NCBI GenBank assembly: GCA_903837555.1
Contig: CAILUV010000022.1
Span: 43,785 to 107,784, forward strand
Reading direction: 5' to 3'
Length of the DNA stretch: 64,000 bases
From: an uncultured Alphaproteobacteria bacterium
Lineage (GTDB): Bacteria > Pseudomonadota > Alphaproteobacteria > Micropepsales > Micropepsaceae
The notes beneath the pieces are model-generated. The model was not told the origin of the DNA, made no database searches, and saw only the letters and a program-made list of their open reading frames with translations. A program made the position numbers and the translations under genes. The first letter of the stretch is position 1. Each line of letters begins with the position of its first letter. Below are positions 1-8,187 of the stretch, piece by piece.

Positions 1-177
1 GAACAGGCTGCTGACGACCAGCGGGCGGTGAATGCCTTCCGCTGCATCGTGCTGGGCGCTGCCCCAGGAGCGGGCATAAATATTGCCGGGCGGCGTGATG
101 TCGGCGCGGGCAACGCCCATCTCGCCTTTGAACTCGGACTGGCGGATCACCAGGTCGGACAGATTGCGCTTGTTCAT
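1..177 (-). CDS. neutral/alkaline ceramidase-like hydrolase, N-terminal part (runs off left edge)
   Basis: Only the first 59 residues are in the window; the gene continues past base 1. The segment ADITPPGNIYARSWG (residues 25-39) followed by GIHRPL (48-53) is the hallmark opening of the neutral/alkaline non-lysosomal ceramidase N-terminal fold, which many bacteria also use in uncharacterised hydrolases of sugar-catabolic loci. There is no signal peptide at this start. The ATG overlaps the stop of the upstream symporter gene as TGATG, and a strong GGGAGG ribosome site sits inside the symporter's 3' end, so the two genes are translationally coupled. Substrate is unknown; the coupling to a transporter suggests the product acts on the imported compound. 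Confidence 0.7.
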   Translation of the reverse strand, partial: MNKRNLSDLVIRQSEFKGEMGVARADITPPGNIYARSWGSAQHDAAEGIHRPLVVSSLF

Positions 178-1913
178 CAGCCACCTCCCGTGGGGAAGAA
201 GATTTGCGAAAATATCAGCATGCAGGCACAGGTCAGCACAAGCAGCACGCCTGCCCAGAAGACCACGCTGTTGTACCAGCGGTCGCCCAGCCCCTGGGTG
301 AGCGTGTCGCGGGAATTCCAGAAGGTGACGGGATCGGTTTCGGTGCCGGGGCTGCGGGCCGGGTGCAGCAGGGTTCCCACCACGCAGAGCAGCAACGACA
401 CCGCCAAACAGACCGCCGCTTGGTTGGCGAAGGCGTAGTACCAGCTCGGCATGTCCACGCTGTAACCCACCAGCTTGATCAGCAGGCCCGTCGCCAGGCC
501 GCCAATCACGGCCGCCATGGCGCCCGCCCCATTGGTGCGCTTCCAGATCAGGCCCACCCACAGGATGGCGGCGAAGGGCGGCGCGACAAAGGCGTTCAGC
601 GTCTGCATGTACTGGAAGATGCCGGCGCTTTGCTGGCTGACATAGATCGCCATGGCGATACCGGCCGCGATGGCGCCGACGCTGGCCCACATGCCAAAAC
701 GCACCCGCTGCTTTTCCGTCGCGTTCGGATTGATCAGCGGCACATAGATATCCAGCGTCAGGATCGCGGCGGTGGCGTTGACCACCGCGCTGACGGTGGC
801 CTGCACCGCGCTGATCAGCACCGCCAGCAAAAGCCCTCGCAGACCCACCGGCAGGAATTCCTGCACCAAAAGCACAAAGCCGCCATCGGCGCGATGCACG
901 GCGGTCTTCCAGTCGCCCAACAGGAATTCGGGATAGCGCGCGAACAGGATTAGGCCCGGCAGCACGACGATGAAGGGCAACAGAAGCTTGGCGTAACCGG
1001 CCATCAGCAGGCCCATGCGAGCATGCCAGATGTCCTTGGCGCCCAGCACGCGCTGAACGATGAACTGGTTCATCACGCCGTACCAAACGCCCACCGCCAG
1101 CAAACCAAAGAACGTGCCGGTCCAGGGCGCCAGCGGATGATCCGGTGGCTGGAACACCGTCATGCGGTTGTATTCGCCATACTGGGTCAGATTGGGGGCG
1201 CTGGCTTCGACCGCCTGTTTCCACACGCCGGTCTCGGCCATGTTCATCTGCATCACATACATGAAGCCGTCGATGATGCCGCCCGATGGCGTCATGGCTT
1301 TCAGCGCGAAGATGGTGAGAAGGCCGACGCCGCCGATCTTCACCACCGCCGTCAAAAGGCCGGTCCAGGCCACGGTGTTGAGGCCGCCATAGACCGCCCA
1401 GCCACCGGCAAAGATGCCGGTGCCGATGATGCACCACAAAAGCGGCCAGCCGAAAAAGCCCGACAGGGCCAACCCGCCGGCATACATCACCGCCGCCATG
1501 AAAATGGAGATGTTGGCGAAGATGGTCAGCAGCGCGAAGACCTGACGCACGCCCTGGCCGAAGCGCTTGGCCAGATATTCCGGCACGGTGGTGATGCGCG
1601 CCTTGATTAAGAAGGGCACGAACAGAAATACGATGACGATTTCGATCAGCGAGGTCTGCCACTGGGCCAGCGCCGGCACCACGCCCTGCAAAAAGCTGAT
1701 GCCCACCAGCCCCACGAAATGCTCGGTGGAGACGTTGGCGGCGACATAGGAACCGCCGACCACGTACCAGGGCAATGTGCGCCCCGCCAGGAAATAGTCG
1801 TTGGTTGATTTGCGCTCGCCCCGACCCGACCAGATGCCGACGGCGCACAGCAGGATCAAAAAAACGAAGAACTCGATGTAATCGAGCGGCAGCATTGCCA
1901 ATGTCGAAGTCAC
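177..1913 (-). CDS. sodium:solute symporter (SSS family)
   Basis: An integral membrane protein of 578 residues with about 13-14 hydrophobic segments, the usual length for the SSS/SGLT family, which imports sugars, amino acids or organic acids with sodium. Family signs are the early NVSTEHFVGL segment (about residues 60-69), the AVYGGLNTVAWTG segment near residues 173-185 and a long extracytoplasmic loop around residues 220-260. The first possible start is used; a second ATG (MLPLDYIEFF) lies seven codons in and is equally plausible. It forms a coupled pair with the ceramidase-like gene downstream. A TGTATACA palindrome lies 67 bases upstream. The substrate cannot be read from the sequence; the neighbourhood favours a sugar or sugar acid. 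Confidence 0.9.
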   Translation of the reverse strand: MTSTLAMLPLDYIEFFVFLILLCAVGIWSGRGERKSTNDYFLAGRTLPWYVVGGSYVAANVSTEHFVGLVGISFLQGVVPALAQWQTSLIEIVIVFLFVPFLIKARITTVPEYLAKRFGQGVRQVFALLTIFANISIFMAAVMYAGGLALSGFFGWPLLWCIIGTGIFAGGWAVYGGLNTVAWTGLLTAVVKIGGVGLLTIFALKAMTPSGGIIDGFMYVMQMNMAETGVWKQAVEASAPNLTQYGEYNRMTVFQPPDHPLAPWTGTFFGLLAVGVWYGVMNQFIVQRVLGAKDIWHARMGLLMAGYAKLLLPFIVVLPGLILFARYPEFLLGDWKTAVHRADGGFVLLVQEFLPVGLRGLLLAVLISAVQATVSAVVNATAAILTLDIYVPLINPNATEKQRVRFGMWASVGAIAAGIAMAIYVSQQSAGIFQYMQTLNAFVAPPFAAILWVGLIWKRTNGAGAMAAVIGGLATGLLIKLVGYSVDMPSWYYAFANQAAVCLAVSLLLCVVGTLLHPARSPGTETDPVTFWNSRDTLTQGLGDRWYNSVVFWAGVLLVLTCACMLIFSQIFFPTGGG

Positions 1914-1979
1914 GCCCCAGCCCCCTTACCGACTGCGCCTTGCAGCGTCTTTGTGATCGGCCTTTTGGGCAAGTCTAGA

Positions 1980-1987
1980 TGTATACA
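1980..1987. promoter_or_regulatory. TGTATACA palindrome, candidate GntR-type operator
   Basis: A perfect 8-base palindrome in the 158-base gap between the divergent symporter (minus) and sugar dehydrogenase (plus). Sites with a GTATAC core are typical of FadR-type GntR repressors of sugar-acid genes. The same octamer recurs at 17872-17879 in another divergent gap. No GntR gene is in the window. Inference only. Confidence 0.3.
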
Positions 1988-2071
1988 GCCGGGGCCGTCA
2001 CCCCTTAAACGCCGGCTAGGCGCACCGCCCCACGCCCGTTAAGCTGCCGGCCAAAATATCGGGAGACTGGC

Positions 2072-3361
2072 GTGAACCACTGGTTGAAGTCCGGGCTGCT
2101 GTCTTTGGCCCTGCTGCCCGCCCCGCTGGCGGCACAGACCGTGGCCACTGCCCCGCTGCCGCCGGGCGAATCGCGCGAACACCCCGCCCCCGCGACCGCA
2201 GATGGCGCCTATTGGGACCCACGCCCGCCGGAAACCGCCAAGAACGCGCCCGCCTTCAAGGAACAGACCCGCGCGCCGTTCAAAAGCGTGGCGCCGCACA
2301 AGGTCAGCCTTGTGACCGATAAATTGGGCCAGGGCTGGAGCGTGGCGTTCCTGCCCTCCGGCAAGATGCTGGTCAGCGAGAAGCTGCCGGGCGCGCTGCG
2401 CTTCCTGGATGCGGGCGGCACGCCGTCGGCGGCGCTGGCGGGTCTGGAAAACCTGGCGGGGGCCGGCCACAAGCTCGGCCTGCTGGAAGTGGTGCTGGCG
2501 CCGGACTTCGCCAAAAGCCGCCGCATCTATTTCAGCTTCTTCGAAGTCGTCGAGAAAGGCTTCTGGAGCAACACCAATCTCGCCTATGCGACGCTGGATG
2601 AAGACGGCGCCAAAGTCAGCGACGTGAAGGTGATCTTCAGGGGCTCGCCGGCCGTGCCGCTGAACAACTCGTCCAGCAAGCAGGGCGGGCGCATCGTGTT
2701 CGGCAAGGACGGCTCGATCTTCCTGATCATGGGCGACCGCGACGCCAACCGGCATTGGGACTACATGGCCATGCTGGCGCAGAAGCTGGACAACCATCTG
2801 GGCAAGGTGGTGCACCTGATGCCCGAAGGCGCGCCCGCCAAGGACAATCCGTTTTTGAAGACCAAGGGCGCGCTGCCGGAAATCTGGGCCTATGGCCTGC
2901 GCAGTCCGCAGGGCCTGGCGATCGATCCCAAGACCGGGCGGATGTGGGAAGTCGAACATGGCCCGCGCGGTGGTGACGAGCTCAACATCATCAAGCGCGG
3001 CGCCAATTATGGCTGGCCGGTGATCACCCGCGGCATCAATTATCCGGGCGAACCGATCGGCGAAGGCGTTGCCAAGAAGGGCATGGAGCAGCCTGCCTAT
3101 TACTGGGATCCGGTGATCGGCACCTCGGCCATGGCTTTCTATCAGGGCGACCTTTTCCCGGCCTGGAAGAACAGCCTGTTCGTGGCGGGCCTGCGCGGCG
3201 TCGGCATCTACCGGCTGGAAATCAGGAACGACAAGGTGGTGGCCGAAGAACCGATGCTGACCGACCAGAAAGCGCGCATCCGCGATGTGAAGGTCGGCCC
3301 CGACGGCGCGGTCTATGCCCTGGCCGAGCGCGGCAAGCTGTTCAAGCTCACGCCGCCCTAG
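2072..3361 (+). CDS. exported PQQ-dependent sugar dehydrogenase (Asd/YliI type)
   Basis: A 429-residue protein with a signal peptide (residues 1-21, cut after LAAQ) and a soluble aldose/sorbosone dehydrogenase beta-propeller. The diagnostic EHGPRGGDELN segment lies at about residues 294-304 and is followed by GANYGWP. Enzymes of this family oxidise aldoses to lactones in the periplasm with pyrroloquinoline quinone. The start is GTG, supported by a GGGAGA ribosome site nine bases upstream. The protein is complete to a normal C-terminus (KLFKLTPP). It is divergent from the symporter and lies just upstream of the purU remnant. PQQ biosynthesis genes are not in the window. Confidence 0.9.
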   Translation: MNHWLKSGLLSLALLPAPLAAQTVATAPLPPGESREHPAPATADGAYWDPRPPETAKNAPAFKEQTRAPFKSVAPHKVSLVTDKLGQGWSVAFLPSGKMLVSEKLPGALRFLDAGGTPSAALAGLENLAGAGHKLGLLEVVLAPDFAKSRRIYFSFFEVVEKGFWSNTNLAYATLDEDGAKVSDVKVIFRGSPAVPLNNSSSKQGGRIVFGKDGSIFLIMGDRDANRHWDYMAMLAQKLDNHLGKVVHLMPEGAPAKDNPFLKTKGALPEIWAYGLRSPQGLAIDPKTGRMWEVEHGPRGGDELNIIKRGANYGWPVITRGINYPGEPIGEGVAKKGMEQPAYYWDPVIGTSAMAFYQGDLFPAWKNSLFVAGLRGVGIYRLEIRNDKVVAEEPMLTDQKARIRDVKVGPDGAVYALAERGKLFKLTPP

Positions 3362-3369
3362 CTTTTGGC

Positions 3370-3669
3370 TTAGCCGAAAATCACGGTCTTGCGGCCATTG
3401 AGCAGCACGCGGTGCTCGAAATGGTATTTGACCGCGCGCGCCAGTGTGCGGCTTTCGATATCACGACCGACCGACACATAGTCATCGGGCCCCAGCGCGT
3501 GGCTGACACGCTCGACCGACTGGTCGATGATGGGCCCCTCGTCCAGATCGCCGGTGACGTAATGCGCCGTGGCGCCGATCAGCTTGACGCCGCGTTCATG
3601 CGCCTGGGTGTAGGGATTGGCACCCTTGAAGCTGGGCAGAAAGCTGTGATGGATTTTGATAATCGATCC
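3370..3669 (-). pseudogene. purU: formyltetrahydrofolate deformylase, C-terminal remnant
   Basis: Reading the minus strand gives about 100 residues that match the end of Pur[16 protein letters not shown], then [17 protein letters not shown] and [12 protein letters not shown], ending at a normal stop. This includes the catalytic His of the HHSFLP segment and the Asp of the DLDEGPI segment. PurU hydrolyses 10-formyl-THF to formate and THF and is normally about 285 residues; the N-terminal two thirds, including the ACT domain, are absent. Homology stops at about base 3669, exactly where a different gene fragment starts on the other strand. No start codon remains, so this is dead or an assembly junction. 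Confidence 0.85.
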
Positions 3670-4049
3670 GGCACGTCGACCGCCGCGTCACGCCGGAACG
3701 GCCTGACCTGGTGGCCAAGGCGATTTCGCCCGACTATGCCGTGGGCGCGCATACCGGATCGCTGGGCCTGACCTTTTCGACCGGCGCCAAGCTTGGCGAG
3801 GGTCTGAGCCATGGCGCGTTCGTCAGCCAGCATGGTTCCTGGAACAGAAAGCCGCTGAGCGGCTATCGCGTCATCTTCATTCCGTTCAACAATGACACGC
3901 CGTCAGGCGCTCCCCGCGAATTGCTGAGCGGCTTCCTCACCGAAGACGGCAAGGCGCAGGGCCGCCCCGTGGGCATCGCCGTCGACAAGCGCGGCGGTCT
4001 GCTGGTGGCCGACGATGTGGGCAATGCGGTGTGGCGGGTGGCGCAATAA
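3669..4049 (+). pseudogene. L-sorbosone dehydrogenase-like quinoprotein, C-terminal remnant
   Basis: From about base 3669 the plus strand encodes [16 protein letters not shown] and then [27 protein letters not shown] and [14 protein letters not shown]. This is the last 125 or so residues of the membrane-associated sorbosone dehydrogenase family, normally about 400-440 residues. A stop codon lies just upstream in frame, and the only starts are an internal GTG at 3711 and later codons, so no complete enzyme can be made. It is distinct from the full sugar dehydrogenase at 2072-3361. It abuts the purU remnant, with both genes missing their 5' halves. Confidence 0.85.
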
Positions 4050-4123
4050 GCCGGTTGCGTCCCTTCTCCCGATAGTCTGAAATCCCGCCACAAGCCCCGA
4101 AACGGGGCGGTTGGAGGATTGTC

Positions 4124-5083
4124 ATGAAGGTCGGTGTTTTCACGCCATTGCTGTCGGGCCTGCCGCTCGACGCCGTGCTGAAGAAGCTGAAGTCGCTGGA
4201 TATCGACACGGTGGAATTCGGCACCGGCAACTATCCCGGCGACGCCCATGCCAAGCTGTCGATGCTGGACAATCCGGCGGAACTGGACACCTTCAAGAAG
4301 AAGATCGCCGACGCGGGCTTCACCATTTCGGCGCTGTCGTGCCACGGCAACGCGCTGCATCCCGACAAGTCGATCGCCGACAAACATGCCGACACCGCGA
4401 GAAAAACCATCCTGCTGGCTGAAAAACTGGGCGTGGACACGGTGGTGGATTTTTCCGGCTGCCCCGGTGACAGCCCCAACGCCAAATTTCCCAACTGGGT
4501 CACTTGCCCCTGGCCGCCGGACTTTCTGGAAATCCTGGAATGGCAGTGGAACGAGGTCGTTACGCCGTACTGGAAGGCGCATGGCAAGTTCGCCGCCGAT
4601 CATGGCGTGAAGATCGCCATCGAGATGCATCCGGGCTTCGTGGTCTATAATCCTGAGACCATGCTGCGGCTGCGCGACATCGCGGGCAAGTCGGTGGGCG
4701 CCAACCTCGACCCCAGCCATCTGTTCTGGCAGGGCATCGAGCCGATCCAGGCCGTGCGCATCCTGGGCGACGCCATTCATTACGTGCATGCCAAGGACAC
4801 CCAGCTCTATTCCGCCAACATGGACATGACCGGCGTGCTGGACACCAAGTCCTACACCAAGGAGCGCGACCGTTCCTGGATGTTCCGCACCGTCGGCTAT
4901 GGCCACAGCGCCGAATGGTGGAGCGAGTTCATTTCCACCTTGCGCATGTATGGCTATGACAATGTCATGTCCATCGAACATGAAGACAGCCTGATGTCGC
5001 CCGATGAAGGCCTGACCAAGGCGGCGGCGCTGCTCAATCAGTTGGTCATCAAGGAAAAGCCCGCCGCGGCCTGGTGGGTGTAG
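4124..5083 (+). CDS. sugar phosphate isomerase/epimerase (xylose isomerase-like TIM barrel)
   Basis: A 319-residue cytoplasmic TIM-barrel protein of the AP endonuclease 2/IolE family. Likely metal and substrate ligands are the Glu of AIEMHPG (about residue 166), the Asp-His pair of LDPSHLFWQG (about 199-201), the His of HYVHAKD and the Glu of MSIEHEDS near the C-terminus. The family isomerises or epimerises keto-sugars and inosose-type compounds. GGAGG sits eight bases upstream of the ATG. The next gene, a Gfo/Idh/MocA dehydrogenase, begins two bases after the stop. Such pairs are common in inositol and keto-glycoside catabolism; the actual substrate is unknown. Confidence 0.9.
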   Translation: MKVGVFTPLLSGLPLDAVLKKLKSLDIDTVEFGTGNYPGDAHAKLSMLDNPAELDTFKKKIADAGFTISALSCHGNALHPDKSIADKHADTARKTILLAEKLGVDTVVDFSGCPGDSPNAKFPNWVTCPWPPDFLEILEWQWNEVVTPYWKAHGKFAADHGVKIAIEMHPGFVVYNPETMLRLRDIAGKSVGANLDPSHLFWQGIEPIQAVRILGDAIHYVHAKDTQLYSANMDMTGVLDTKSYTKERDRSWMFRTVGYGHSAEWWSEFISTLRMYGYDNVMSIEHEDSLMSPDEGLTKAAALLNQLVIKEKPAAAWWV

Positions 5084-5084
5084 C

Positions 5085-6230
5085 GTGAACCGCATCCGAA
5101 CCGCCGTGATCGGCACCGGCTTCATGGGCAGGGTGCATCTGGAGGCGCTGCGCCGCGTCGAGAATGTGGATGTGGTGGAAATTGCCGCAACCTCCGCGGA
5201 CAAGGCAAAGGCCGCTGCGGCCGGATACAATGTGCTGAACGCCACCGGTGACTGGCGCGACGTGATGGCCGATCCGTCGATCGACGCCGTGCATGTCACC
5301 ACACCGAACGTGTCGCATTACGAAATTGCCAAGGCCGCGCTGGAAGCGGGCAAGCATGTGCTGTGCGAAAAGCCGCTGGCAATGACGGTGGCGCAAGCGC
5401 AGGAACTAACCGAACTGGTGATGGCCAAAAAACTGCGCGGCGGGCTGTGCCACAACCTGCGCTATTATCCGATGGTGCAGCAGATGCGCCGCATGCGCGA
5501 AGCCGGCGATTTCGGCGACATACTGGTGGTCCAGGGCACCTATTCCCAGGACTGGATGCTATATGAAAGCGACTGGAACTGGCGCGTCGACCCTTTGGTC
5601 AGCGGCCACAGCCGGGTGATGGCTGATATCGGTTCGCACTTTTTCGACATGGCCGAACATGTCACCGGGTTGAAGGTCACGGACGTGTGCAGCGACCTGC
5701 AGATTTTCTGGCCAACCCGCAAGCAACCCAAAGACGGCGGCGAAAGCTTTTCCGGCAAACTGGGCGGCGCAAGCGAGACGGTAGATACCAAAGTTGTCAC
5801 CGAGGATTTTGGCGCCACCCTGTTCCGCATGGGCCGGGCCAGAGGCACCATGACCGCCAGCCAGGTTTCGGCGGGCCGCAAGAACGGGCTGGTACTGGAA
5901 ATCTACGGCACCAAAGGCGGCGCCACCTGGCGGCAGGAATGCCCGGAAGAATTGTGGCTGGGCCACCGCGATGCGCCCAACCAGATCCTGCTGAAAGACC
6001 CATCGCTGCTGGATGAAAAGGCGCGCGCCTTCGCCGATTATCCCGGCGGGCATGCCGAGGGTTATCCCGATACCCACAAGCAGTTGTTCCGGCGCTTCTA
6101 TGCTTCCATCGCAGATAGCGCCCTGACCCCAGATTATCCGGTATTCGCCGATGGCCTGCGTCAGATGAAAATGCTGGATGCTGAACTGACCAGCCACAAG
6201 AACCGCGCCTGGGTCAGCGTTCCGGCATGA
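5085..6230 (+). CDS. Gfo/Idh/MocA family oxidoreductase
   Basis: A 381-residue NAD(P)-dependent sugar dehydrogenase. The Rossmann motif GTGFMGRVH lies at residues 10-18 and the family motif CEKPLAMT at about 91-98, with its Lys in the expected nicotinamide-contact position. The C-terminal alpha/beta domain follows. The start is GTG, two bases after the preceding stop, and the stop overlaps the following cytochrome gene as ATGA. This gives a tight isomerase-dehydrogenase-cytochrome c-PdxA run. ThuB, which acts on 3-keto-trehalose, belongs to this superfamily, and a ThuA-domain gene lies nearby at 9298-10212. That is a hint and does not prove the substrate. Confidence 0.9.
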   Translation: MNRIRTAVIGTGFMGRVHLEALRRVENVDVVEIAATSADKAKAAAAGYNVLNATGDWRDVMADPSIDAVHVTTPNVSHYEIAKAALEAGKHVLCEKPLAMTVAQAQELTELVMAKKLRGGLCHNLRYYPMVQQMRRMREAGDFGDILVVQGTYSQDWMLYESDWNWRVDPLVSGHSRVMADIGSHFFDMAEHVTGLKVTDVCSDLQIFWPTRKQPKDGGESFSGKLGGASETVDTKVVTEDFGATLFRMGRARGTMTASQVSAGRKNGLVLEIYGTKGGATWRQECPEELWLGHRDAPNQILLKDPSLLDEKARAFADYPGGHAEGYPDTHKQLFRRFYASIADSALTPDYPVFADGLRQMKMLDAELTSHKNRAWVSVPA

Positions 6231-7192
6231 CGCTGCGTCTGGCCCTCGCACTGGCGGCGCTCGCAGGCACCGCCGCCTGGGCGCAAGCGCCCAGCTATCC
6301 AGCCAGCTACCCAGAGTGGGCCTATGCCGTGCCCACGCCGCAGAACGAAGCGACGGCGCCGAAGGATGACGGCACGCTATTCACCCTGCCGGGCGCCACC
6401 GGAAAATTCACCCGCAGCCAGATCAGCGGCGCGGGCAGGAAGCCGCCGGCCGACTGGTATCCCGGCGATCATCCCGCCATGCCTGTGCTGGTGGCGGCGG
6501 GCGATCCGGCGGGCCAGATCACGGCCTGCGCCGCCTGCCATTATCCCAACGGCAAGGGCCGGCCGCAGAACACCAACCTGGCCGGGCTGAATGCCACCTA
6601 TCTCGTGCGCACCATGCAGGAGATGAAAAGCGGCCTGCGTGCCAGCTCGGAACCGCGCAAGAAGAACGCGCAGCAGATGGTGGATTTCGCCAAGGCGATG
6701 ACCGATGCAGAGATGGCAGAGACCGCCGCCTATTACGCTTCCCTGCCGCCCACCGTGCCGGTCAAGGTGGTGGAAACCGAAACCGTCCCTGAGCTGAAAA
6801 GTCAGGACGGCATGTGGCTTCCGGTCGACGGCCGCCCGCGCCAGCCCATCGGCAACCGTATCGTCGAAATGCCAGAAGACGTGCACCGCGAACAGTTGCG
6901 CGACCCGCGCGCCAATTTCATCGCGTATGTGCCGGTTGGCGCGGTGGCCAAGGGCAAGGCCGCGTCGAAAAACTGTGCGATGTGCCACGGCCAGAACCTG
7001 GAAGGCCGCGACGCGGTGCCCGGCATTGCCGGGCGCTCGCCCAGCTATCTGGCGCGCCAGCTCCACGACTTCCAGACCGGGGCGCGGCACGGACCGCTGG
7101 CGGCGATGATGAAGCCGTCCGTCGCGAAAATGACTGCAACCGATATCGTCAACATAACCGCCTATCTGGCATCTCTTCCGGTGAAACCATGA
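6227..7192 (+). CDS. exported diheme cytochrome c (c4-like)
   Basis: A 321-residue periplasmic protein. After a signal peptide (residues 1-20, cut at AWAQ) there are two class I cytochrome c domains with heme sites CAACH (residue 101) and CAMCH (residue 250). Each is followed by a conserved Gly-Leu/Ile and a Met-containing segment typical of the sixth ligand. It overlaps both neighbours by four bases (ATGA at each end), so it is co-translated with the dehydrogenase and the PdxA-type gene. It probably accepts electrons from a periplasmic sugar dehydrogenase. Its strict coupling to cytoplasmic enzymes is notable. Confidence 0.88.
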   Translation: MTLRLALALAALAGTAAWAQAPSYPASYPEWAYAVPTPQNEATAPKDDGTLFTLPGATGKFTRSQISGAGRKPPADWYPGDHPAMPVLVAAGDPAGQITACAACHYPNGKGRPQNTNLAGLNATYLVRTMQEMKSGLRASSEPRKKNAQQMVDFAKAMTDAEMAETAAYYASLPPTVPVKVVETETVPELKSQDGMWLPVDGRPRQPIGNRIVEMPEDVHREQLRDPRANFIAYVPVGAVAKGKAASKNCAMCHGQNLEGRDAVPGIAGRSPSYLARQLHDFQTGARHGPLAAMMKPSVAKMTATDIVNITAYLASLPVKP

Positions 7193-8187
7193 AAAAACCT
7201 GTTGTGGCCGTGACCTTTGGCGATGCCTGCGGCATCGGCCCCGAACTGATCGCCAAGCTGCTGGCGCGCTCCGACGCCAAGGACGTCGCCACCATGGTGG
7301 TGGTGGGCGATGCCTGGGTATGGGACGAAGGCCAGCGCGTGGCAGGTACAACCACGACCCTCAAGCCTATCTCCGACTGGAAGGAGGCCCGCAATGGTGA
7401 AGGCCCTTTCTTCCTGTCCATCGACAGCGTTGCAAAAAGCGATGTGACCGCGGGCCAGATGACGCCTGCCGCCGGGCGCGGCGCGCGCCAGGCACTGACG
7501 ACCTGCCTGGAGGCCGTGCAGCGCGGCGACATCGATGCGATCTGCTTTGCGCCGCTGAACAAGCAGGCGATGAAGAAAGGCGGCATGGACTTTGAAGACG
7601 AGCTGCACTTCTTCGCCGACTATTTTGGCGTGAAGGAATACTTCTGCGAGTTCAACACACTGGGCACGCTGTGGACCTCGCGCATTTCCAGCCACATCCC
7701 GCTGGCCGACATTCCCAAATACGTCACCAAGGACCGCATCAAGGCCGCGGCGCGGCTGACCTACAAGACGCTGAAGGTGGCGGGCTTTGCCGAGCCGCGC
7801 GTGGCGGTGGCGGCGCTCAATCCCCATGGCGGTGACGGCGGCACCTGCGGCCGCGAGGAAATCGACATCATCGAACCGGCAGCACGCGAGCTGAACGCGG
7901 AAGGCCTGCCGATCCAGGGGCCTTATCCCGCCGACACCATCTTTCTGAAGGCGCGCGACAAGCAGCTCGATTCCATCGTCACCATGTATCACGACCAGGG
8001 CCAGGTCGCGGTCAAGCTGATGGGGTTCGAGCGCGGCGTCACGGTGCAGGGCGGCCTGCCCGCGCCCATCACCACCCCGGCGCATGGCACGGCGTTCGAT
8101 ATCGTCGGCCAGGGCAAGGCCAATGCCGAAGCCATGACCCAGGCCTATCTGCTGGCCGCCAAGATGGGCGCGTCGCGGCTTACCTGA
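7189..8187 (+). CDS. pdxA: PdxA-family 4-phospho-hydroxyacid dehydrogenase
   Basis: A 332-residue NAD- and metal-dependent decarboxylating dehydrogenase. The three metal histidines of the family are visible: His169 (SSHIPL), His213 (NPHGGDGG) and His268 (MYHDQG). The GREE and HGTAFDI segments are also present. The ATG at 7189 is chosen because it overlaps the cytochrome stop as ATGA; an open frame extends further upstream but only inside the cytochrome gene. The sequence after YHDQG (QVAVKLMGFERG) departs from vitamin B6 PdxA. With the catabolic setting, that makes a PdxA2/DenD-like role in oxidising phosphorylated four-carbon sugar acids more likely than pyridoxine synthesis. The stop overlaps the convergent neighbour by eight bases. 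Confidence 0.85.
   Translation: MKKPVVAVTFGDACGIGPELIAKLLARSDAKDVATMVVVGDAWVWDEGQRVAGTTTTLKPISDWKEARNGEGPFFLSIDSVAKSDVTAGQMTPAAGRGARQALTTCLEAVQRGDIDAICFAPLNKQAMKKGGMDFEDELHFFADYFGVKEYFCEFNTLGTLWTSRISSHIPLADIPKYVTKDRIKAAARLTYKTLKVAGFAEPRVAVAALNPHGGDGGTCGREEIDIIEPAARELNAEGLPIQGPYPADTIFLKARDKQLDSIVTMYHDQGQVAVKLMGFERGVTVQGGLPAPITTPAHGTAFDIVGQGKANAEAMTQAYLLAAKMGASRLT

Noticed and set aside
3863..5302. A 479-codon open frame on the minus strand
   Set aside because: It is antisense to the sorbosone dehydrogenase remnant, the sugar isomerase and part of the Gfo/Idh/MocA gene; no family features.
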